Shown here: positions 56,468-64,000 of the stretch, piece after piece
Numbering within the stretch: position 1 is the first letter of the stretch
How the letters are laid out: each line of letters starts with the position of its first letter
Assembly (NCBI GenBank): GCA_021018995.1
Contig: CM037587.1
Span: 60,424,104-60,488,103, forward strand
Origin: Chloranthus sessilifolius
Lineage: Eukaryota; Streptophyta; Magnoliopsida; Chloranthales; Chloranthaceae
Reading direction: 5' to 3'
DNA length: 64,000 bases
Made by a program: the position numbers and the translations under genes
The notes under the pieces: model-generated
Seen by the model: only the letters and a program-made list of their open reading frames with translations
Told to the model about the DNA's origin: nothing
Databases searched by the model: none

Positions 56468-57556
56468 TCTTTTAGGTTAATACTTTCCATAATTGCTCAT
56501 AATTACAATTATCAACACATATAATGTTTCTTCAAACATTTTTGCCTGAAATCACATATCATTTGTTTTCTTATTCATTGACAAGGAAACAAGTTCCATA
56601 GAGAACTTAGAAGTTTTGACTCAATCTTTGTTGGTACGTCTACCAAAGAGCCCTTAAGTCACTTCATTTCTCTACCTATTTTGATATAACCAACAAACTC
56701 AATGAGATTTATAGTTGCTCCTTAATATCTTTTATAAGATCATGATTTCCTTTCTTAAAGGAAGATCATCTTTAAATGATTTAGATCTCTAAATCTAAAT
56801 CTATTATCTTTCATAAGATAATTCAATCAAAATCATTTGACCATCTCCAAATGATCCTAGTAATCTTTTCATGACAACTCGATGTGGCAAAAATTTTATG
56901 GTCAAATCATTGATAATGATTTCAAGCTATGTCTACTCAATCAACGGCTCTCAATGATCATATGATCAAGTCCAATTAATCAATCAATCAATCATAAAAA
57001 CAAGGATGACCTAGAGTCAAGCCTATTATGAGGCTACTGAATCAACCGTTTGATCATGCTCAAACAGTTGCTAACGAACAATGGTGATATGATCAAAGTC
57101 TCGCACAAACATAATGACATATGAACACATGAGTGACAAAAGTCTACCTTTCTTGATAAGGATATTAAAAAAAAAATCTCATAAGAAATAACGTAAAAAT
57201 AAAAGTGATCAATAAATTATAATCATTCAATCTTAGCCTTCAAACCAACTTGATTATATTTCTTATCATGTGGGCTCTTGATTGTAACTTTTAATCGTGA
57301 CCACTCATCACCAATCAATGATGATTGCTAGACCATCGTGACATAATCATGAGCACTTTGGCAAAGGTTTTTGGTTGATGGCGAGCAAAAAATATGATCA
57401 CACATCAATTTAAAAAAAATTGACCCATAATAAAAAAAAATTACCTAAGTTAATAAAAGTTTTCACTTTAAATGGTTGGTTGAAGCACCTTGGTAGTGCT
57501 TTTCTCACACTCATTATAATGCCTCAAATTCTGACATGAGGATGCCAATGGGTGCA
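56468..57556 (-). other. Cop-K central region of unknown origin
   Basis: About 1.1 kb of AT-rich DNA where copia gag-pol would be expected. No RT, integrase or gag motif on either strand. It may be captured non-coding DNA or a decayed internal region. Confidence 0.45.
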
Positions 57557-57905
57557 TTAAACCAGCCAGTTAGTGTCATTAAATTCGCCTAAAATAATAA
57601 ATAAAGTAAAATTAACATACCTCTTAAACATGTCGTTACCCAAAGAAACACCTTTCCATGCCTTCGTAATCGGGTTGCAAACAAAGAGTTGGGTTCTACT
57701 GTAATTATCTATGAAGCAAATTAACCCGTACGAACAAGCAATGAACGAATTCAGGTTTTCGATGCATGAGAGTTCCAAACCGTCCATTTCCGGAACACCG
57801 GATTGTAAGCGTAGCCTGTTAGATCATCGCTATTAGTAAACATGAAGTACCATGATTTTTGAGAGAGGGTGTTGGAGTTCCAAAGACACCGTCTCGAATT
57901 GACAA
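57557..57905 (-). pseudogene. F-box/kelch protein fragment (At3g61590/HWS-like) inside Cop-K
   Basis: The minus strand encodes part of the kelch-side region of a plant F-box protein. From 57905 leftward one frame gives a LWNSNTLSQKSWYFMF stretch and DDLTGYAYNPVFRKW; after one frame change 57787-57595 gives LELSCIENLNSFIAC, SYGLICFIDNYSRTQLFVCN and PITKAWKGVSLG. The pattern W-[FY]-x-M-F, GYAY-[DN]-P-x-x-RKW and VCNPITK is that of F-box/kelch proteins of the At3g61590 (HAWAIIAN SKIRT) type, as I recall that family. The F-box itself and the rest of the kelch region are absent. A GGTATG ... TTTTAG intron-like stretch lies at about 57570-57625. It sits between two Cop-K LTRs, so it looks like a captured host gene fragment. 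Confidence 0.7.
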
Positions 57906-58080
57906 TCCCAAAAATAGACCTTTAATATCTTTCAAATAAGAAATCTTTCCCTTTCCCATAGCAAATTGATTTTGCTATAGTTTCTCAAAGCCTCTATATT
58001 TAGGAGACAAATGGATATCCGACAGAGAGAGAATGCAAAGGAAACCCATGTTACTTTTTAAAGTGCTTCCATGTGCCATC

Positions 58081-58093
58081 GGATCTGAAACCT
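58081..58093 (-). other. Candidate degenerate PBS of Cop-K
   Basis: The minus strand reads AGGTTTCAGATCC about 20 bases from the LTR end, similar to the tRNA-iMet site TGGTATCAGAGCC at 9 of 13 positions. Confidence 0.35.
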
Positions 58094-58112
58094 CTAAATA
58101 TTAGTTTAAAAT

Positions 58113-58650
58113 TGTTGAAAAAATTGAAATTTTGATCCGAAATAATACAAGGAATCGGTTCGAGGCACAAGAAATATCGCTGTCTTTAAACCAATATTTG
58201 CCCCCACCACTTCGACAAAGTGGTCACCAACAGGTTACCGGCAAACTGGTTCCAGGATACAACGAACCGCCTGTGTATTCTTGTGAAGGACTTGGCGAAT
58301 CCGATCACGCTATCCGAACACCAAATATTGCAAAAACACTCTGATCAAGACCTTTAAAGACATAACAAGAGAAAAGAAAGAAGACTCTTTTCGTGGTATG
58401 TAAAATAATGATTTTAGGCTTCTTAAATAGAAGTCAAGTGGTGTGTTAATGCACTTTTTCCCTATGAAAATGTGCAACACGCATCCCTTCGGAAAAGACA
58501 CTGCTTTGGAATGACCTTTCATTTTGAAAAGACACATCACTTTGAAAAAATACCTCAATTCAAAAGACACACCTCTTGGGAAAAGACAAATATAATAAAC
58601 TTTTAAATATCTAACAATGCTCCACTATTTAAAAGTTTAAATATCCAACA
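58113..58650 (-). repeat. 5' LTR of Cop-K
   Basis: 538 bp; matches 46643-47216 closely, and LTR J more distantly. The minus strand starts TGTTGGATATTTAAAC at 58650 and ends CAACA at 58113. Confidence 0.8.
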
Positions 58651-59555
58651 TGTGCCACATGGAATTTCTTTTACCATGTGATGGTATGTCTATGGTCTCA
58701 AGATCCGTTGCGTGGGAGATTTGAGATTATAAACTATCTCCGTCATTTGATTAAAAGCTGTCAATTTTTTTCAACATGAGTGCCCTCAGAATTTTGATGG
58801 AGAAAATAGATCTACCCTTTAGTTTTGAGTACCTTTAATTGCACCAACGCCAAAAATTCATTGATCACTTTGAAACAGACGATGGAGATCGCTTATCTAC
58901 CCAATCTTCCATATAAGGGATCTTGACATAAGGGGTATACTGCTGATTAAAAAAACATCATGGAAAATCCATTAGATTGTCGGTTTTTTGGTCCTAGGTG
59001 GCACATACCGCAAAAAGTGACCTAAAAATCAAGTTTGATTGTGATGCAATGGCTCATGATTTTCCGTCACTTTTTTGGGATGGGTGCCATGGGGGAATAA
59101 AAACTAACCGTCTCTCATGATACTCCCATGATGTCGAGGTTCATTGTGTAGAAGATCTAAGCATAAAATGATCTTCATCATCTAATTTAAAGTAGTCAAT
59201 AGATTTCGGTTTAGGTGTCCCGAAAGATTTATGGATCTCTAATTTTCAAAATAACACCTCAAAGGGTGTTGTGAGACCGTTCTATGAGACTAATCACTCA
59301 TAAAAGATTGGTCAGTCGCTTAAGAGACCAATTGGTCTCATAGTCATAGATACTCTCCCACGGAAATATTTGAAATTTAGACAGAGTGATTTGTTCCCCC
59401 TCATAGACAAAGAGGGAATTTTTTTGAACTTTGTTTGATAACTAAGCCTTTTAATTTTTCTCTTACTCAGGTAGACAAGTAAAATATCTAGCAGCTACTT
59501 AAAAATGCAGATTATGTTAGAACAATAGGTTCAGGTTGCAAAAGAAGATAAATAT
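58651..59555. repeat. Dispersed repeat copy 2 and flanking DNA
   Basis: No gene. The part 58800-59240 resembles 41760-42175 inside the hAT element. The rest is unassigned. Confidence 0.5.
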
Positions 59556-60266
59556 TGGAATTAAAATATACGCTGATTCGGTTTGAGACACGTTAAATAT
59601 CGTTGTCTTTAAACCGAGATTTGCCACTACCACTATGATCTAGTGGTCACCAATAGGTTACCGACAAATCGGTTCCAGGATACAATGAACCGGGAGCGTA
59701 TCCATGTGATCAGATTTGGTGAATCTGATCACGCAACCAGAACACCAAAAACTAAAGCGGAACTCTGAGTAGGAAAAAGCTTAGACTCGCGGAGAAGAAA
59801 TTTGCGAAAATATGTAGAGTTTAAAATGAGGGGTCTTAGGGCCCTTTTATAGATAAAACATGTGTAACCAAACGAACATATCCATTGCATATAACTGAAC
59901 GGTCGGATATGACATATTCGTTTAAAAAATAACTGAATGATTTAAAATTCAAATGAGCGGTTACACACTTGTTCAAAAGTTTAATTAAATTACCGTATCG
60001 CCACGCTACACCACGTACACGTGCTTGTGCCCGTGCCGTGCCCGTCTCGTCCCGACCCGACCCGACTCGACTCGGCGTGCGCACGCGTGTGTGACTGATG
60101 GGTTGCATGGCAGTGAAAACTACAAAATTCGGTGCCCCCTGGGTGAAGGCTACAAGCCTTGAGCCAAGACAATGATATATAAGCTAAATCCAAAAAGAGT
60201 TTACACGATGTGAGACAAATCCCAATTTCAAAAGCTTATTTTTTAAAACCTTTAAAATATCCAACA
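59556..60266 (-). repeat. 3' LTR of copia element Cop-J
   Basis: 711 bp. The minus strand starts TGTTGGATATTTTAAAGG at 60266 and ends near TTCCA at 59556. It shares the segment CGTTGTCTTTAAACC through GGTTCCAGGATACAA with both Cop-K LTRs. A GC-rich stretch is at 60000-60090. TATAAAAGG on the minus strand (59843-59851) is a good TATA box. Confidence 0.8.
59843..59851 (-). promoter_or_regulatory. TATA box of LTR J
   Basis: TATAAAAGG on the minus strand in the LTR. Confidence 0.55.
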
Positions 60267-60275
60267 ATCCCCCAC
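60267..60275 (-). other. Polypurine tract of Cop-J
   Basis: GTGGGGGAT on the minus strand, directly before the LTR. A second GGGGGATT copy lies at about 60333-60343. Confidence 0.8.
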
Positions 60276-60884
60276 TATTTTAAAGATTTAAAATTAAATT
60301 AAATTAAAAACTTTAAAATAATAAAAATAAAAATAATCCCCCACTATTTTAAAGATTTGAAATAAAGCAACGCTAGAAAAATATGCATAAATGAAAATGT
60401 CTTACAGACTTGAATTTTCACTTTAGTGAAAATTATTCAAAATTTATCAAGATCTTTAGTGAAACTATGTCTTGAACTAACGATCTTATATGACAAATCG
60501 GAATTATTTCACACACATATTTCACATATTTTGGTGTTCAATAAAAGATTAGCACATTTAGGCCCTATGCTAGTACCCTAGTTTTCGTAAGTGTTTATGA
60601 GATAAAGTCAAGTTTCATTGAAAGCGGCTCCACCTTCACACTTATATAGGCAGACCTATAAGAGATGTCCCTGTAACTGTAACATCTCAACACATAGTGT
60701 TATAGGACTATTAAGAGCAATGCTTTACCTCCCCTTATCCATTACAGGTGAAGCACTACCCTTCCTAGGATATATATGAGATTTATTTCTCATTAATATA
60801 GTGTCCTTTAGCTGCCACGGATTACGACTTGTTTTTTCCTTTGAACCTAAATATTGATTAAACAAATATTAGGTAGGGTTCCCA
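60276..60884 (-). other. Cop-J 3' untranslated region
   Basis: Non-coding, between the pol stop and PPT; homologous to Cop-K 55940-56450. Confidence 0.65.
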
Positions 60885-63800
60885 TCATAAGTGGCTGTTT
60901 AGGATTAATGGCTTTAAACTCATTCCGATTGAAGTTTTATTAATCCCATCTCTGCCAAGGCTTTTAGTAAATGGAACCGCTAGGTATTCTGCAGACCTGG
61001 CCCCAATTACTGAGATTACTCCATCTCTGAGTAATTGTTTTACATAGCTATGTCTTAGACCAATGTGTCTATTTTTTTCATTATATGTTTGACTATAAGC
61101 CTTTGATAGTGTTGCTTCACTATTACAATATATAGAGATAGGTGGCAATGGTTTAATCATAATTGAAATTTCTAGTAGTAAATTCCTTAACCATTCTGCT
61201 TCTTTTCCACTTGCGGCTAAGGTAATGAATTCTGATTCCATAATAGAATGTGTGATGCAAGTCTGCTTCTTTGATCCCCATGAGATCGCAGCACCTCTAA
61301 AAGTGAATATCCATCCACTTGTAGACTTTGATTCTTCTGAACTAGATATCCAACTTGCATCACTATATCCTTAAAAAACGTGAGGATATCCAGAAAATTG
61401 TAAATCATAATTAATAGTACCCTTTAAATATCTAAAAACATGCAAAATAACATTCCAATGAACAGAACTAGGGTTACTTGTAAATCTACTTAACTTACTG
61501 CAAATGCGATGTCTGGCCTGTACAATGCATTGCATACATAAGGCTACCAATAACCCTTGCATATTCTAACTGTTGTACACATCATCCATTATTTTTAGTC
61601 AATTTAAGATTAATATCTAAAGGTGTATTGGCAGATTTAATAACACCATTATTATGAGAAAATATATAATATATACATTTGTCGGCTTCATTAATTTTGA
61701 ATCCAAAATTGGTAATAGTATTATCAAACTTTTCATGCCACTGTTTTGGTGCTTGTTTTAGCCCATATAGAGATTTAATAAGTTTACAAACTTTTTTTTC
61801 TTGTCCAGGTAGAACAAATCCTTCTGGTTATTCCATATAGATCTTTTCTTTTAAATCACCATTTCAAAAAAATTGTTTTAACATCCATTTGATGGATTTG
61901 TAACTTATGTATTGAAGCTAAGGCAATTCGAAGTCTTATAGTCGAACTTCTAGCAACGGGTGCGTAGGTGTCAAAATAATCAACACCTTCCTTTTGTCTA
62001 TATCCTTTGGCAACCAATCTTGCCTTAAATTTTTCTATAGTTCCATCTGTTTTACGTTTTCTTTTAAATATCCATCTACATCCTATGGGTTTATATCCTT
62101 CTGGTAAGCCTACTAATTTCCATGTTTTGTTTCCCATTATTGAATCAATTTCATCATTGATAGCTTCTTTCCAAAAAGCACTATCTCTAGATTTCATTGC
62201 GTCGTTAAAAGTGATAGGATCATCGTCTATATTTAAACACAAATGTTTCTTAGTACTTTTGGTCCTATTTCCTTCAATCAAATAGATATAATAGTCTTTT
62301 GAAAGACTAGTTTCAAATCGTTGACGTTTACTTCGTCGAGGTTCAATGATGACCTCTTCATCACTTGAAGATTCAATAACTTCTTTAGATTTAGAAGATT
62401 CTCCATCTTCATAAGTTTTACTTTCAATATTTAATTTATTAGTTAGAGTAGTGAACTTAGATTCATAGAATATAGCATCTCTAGATTCTATTATAGTATT
62501 TTTATTGATGTTATCATTAGATTCCATAACTAGATATCTATAAGCTTTACTATTTTGTGCATAGTCAATAAATGCACACTCAATAGATCTAATCCCTATC
62601 TTAGGTCTTTTAGGATCTACTAATCTAACAAGTGCCCTACACCCCCACACTTTAAAATAGGTTAGACTAGGTTTTCGATTCTTCCAAAGTTTATATAGTG
62701 TAGTTAAACTTTTCTTATGTGGAATTCTATTCAAAATATGAGTAGCAGTTAACAAAGCTTCACCCCATAAATTTTTATCGGAATTAGCGTTAACTAATAT
62801 TGCATTAGTCATTTCTACTAATGTTCTATTTTTTCTTTCGGCAACTCTGTTTTGTTATGGCATATATGGAGCCGTCACCTCATGACGAATTCCATGAATT
62901 TCACAAAAATCAGAGAATTCATTTGACATGTATTCTCCACCCCGATCAGATCTAATGACTTTATTTTTTTATTTAATTGATTTTCTACTAATGCTTTATA
63001 AACCTTAAATTTTTCAAAAGCCTCATTTTTAGTATTTAATAAATATATATGAGCATATTTCAAAAAATCATCTATAAAAGTAATAAAATATCGTTTTCCA
63101 CCTCTAGTAGAAACATTGTTTAAATCACAAATATCACTGTGTATTAAATCTAATAAATATGAATTTCTAATAACACTAGGAAAAAGTTTTCTAGTAATTT
63201 TAGTCTTAGCACATATACTACAAACACTACTATCAAAAGATTCATATTTTGGAATTAACTCTAAGTTAGTCATGTATTTCATAGACTTACAATTAACATG
63301 TCCTAATCTATCATGCCATAAATTAGAAAGAGAGACCGAGTAAGAAGAAGGAGAGATTTTATTGATTGAGTCAGTATAATGAGTTTGAACATACCTCCCA
63401 TGGCATATCCTTTTCCAACAAATTCGCCATTCTTGGATAAGATAAACTTATTCGATTCAAATACAAGTTTGAAACCATGTTTAATCAATAAACCACCCGA
63501 AATGAGATTCTTGCAGATATCGGGTACATGGAGCACATCAGTAAGTGTAACGACCTTTCCGGATGTAAAATTTAATTTCACTTTTCCACGTCCTATAATC
63601 TTTGCCGTAGATGAGTTCCCCATGAAGAGATCTTGATCATCATCAGCTTTGTCATATGTCCTAAACATGACACGATTATTACATATATGTTTTGTGGCAC
63701 CGGTGTCGATCCACGATTCATTGATGTTACCAATCAGATTGACTTCCGAAAGAACGGCTACAAAGTTGTTTTTCACTTCTACTACATTCGCTTGATTCTT

Positions 63801-64000
63801 CAACTTCTTGAAGAGGCGACAATCCCGTTTGAAATGTCCGGGTTTCCCACAGTGATAGCAACTACCATTCTTTGGTACCATGGTCTTATTCTCCTTGGCG
63901 AATTTCTTATTCTCCTTGGAATGAGAATACCCTCTCTTCCTCTTTTTGAACGGTCCACTAACAAACTTAGACTCAACCAAGTGTGCCTTTAATATCATAT
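60885..64000 (-). pseudogene. Cop-J gag-pol, Ty1/copia, with the RT core deleted
   Basis: Minus-strand polyprotein of a Ty1/copia element, cut by the right edge. Order: gag zinc knuckle CYHCGKPGHFKRDC (about 63850); protease with DTGATKHIC (about 63690); integrase zinc region with CSICAKTKITRK and core start LIHSDICDL (63282-62875), continuing in another frame with a TAA before QNRVAERKN (about 62850); integrase C-terminal part and RT start in an intact 318-codon ORF (62812-61856), with YFKVWGCRALV, GCRWIFKRKRKTDGTIEKF and KARLVAKGY. After a shift at 61856 the RT shows LYGLKQAPKQWHEKF, but the catalytic YVDD motif is absent: the frame jumps near 61640 from the HNNGVI stretch to KSANTPLD. RNase H ends at 60885 with [15 protein letters not shown] and [13 protein letters not shown]. 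Frameshifts and the deletion make it inactive. Confidence 0.9.

Noticed and set aside
60000-60193. ORFs in the GC-rich part of LTR J
   Set aside because: Short, within an LTR, no recognised motif.

Overview
This window is nuclear DNA from a flowering plant and is almost entirely transposable elements. The evidence is Ty3/gypsy and Ty1/copia gag-pol fragments of plant lineages (Tat/Ogre-like, Tekay/Del-like, copia), a plant hAT transposase, CACTA-type MITEs, plant mobile domain remnants and an F-box/kelch fragment of land-plant type. I see no intact host gene, no rRNA or tRNA gene and nothing prokaryotic. The species cannot be fixed; an angiosperm with a large, heavily methylated genome fits. 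Element names (Tat-A, Tek-F and so on) are mine.

Layout. 1-4730: 5' half of a minus-strand Tat-like element (Tat-A: LTR, PBS, long leader, gag) that runs off the left edge and is inserted in the gag of a second element. 4731-7684: the remaining 5' part of that element (Tat-B: gag, leader, LTR), itself abutting a third element. 7685-9540: 3' end of a plus-strand Tat pol (Tat-L). 9541-17523: 5'-truncated plus-strand Tekay-like element (Tek-F) with RT-RNaseH-integrase-chromodomain, an extra ORF after pol, PPT and 3' LTR. 17524-23041: minus-strand Tat element (Tat-E) with plant mobile domain remnants and a 2.25 kb LTR. 23042-26828: unassigned DNA plus a plus-strand Tat-A-like LTR (Tat-G). 26829-27541 and 36523 onward: a Tekay-type LTR (Tek-H) split by a 9 kb gag-only element (Tat-C, 27542-36522, both LTRs, near-matching target duplication). 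37790-46500: MITEs and a 4.7 kb hAT element (40260-44939) with a 7/8 matching 8-bp target duplication. 46643-58650: copia element (Cop-K) lacking nearly all of pol and carrying an F-box gene fragment; a gag-only gypsy element (Gyp-I, 47258-55934) is inserted in it. 59556-64000: 3' part of a copia element (Cop-J) whose reverse transcriptase lacks its catalytic core.

The genes do not form a pathway: they are decayed retroelement polyproteins. Many stop codons look like C-to-T changes at CG or CAG sites, as expected for methylated repeats.

The most interesting signal is non-coding. LTRs of several unrelated families each carry an element-specific array of short dyad-symmetric units of fixed length: 30 bp in Tat-B/C/E, about 29-41 nt with a TGCATA/TATGCA core in Tat-G, 35 nt in Tek-F and 39 nt in Gyp-I. 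In Tat-B, C and E the arrays sit directly upstream of the TATA box. The arms vary between copies while pairing is largely kept. I infer a promoter operator array, or another function of the dyads.
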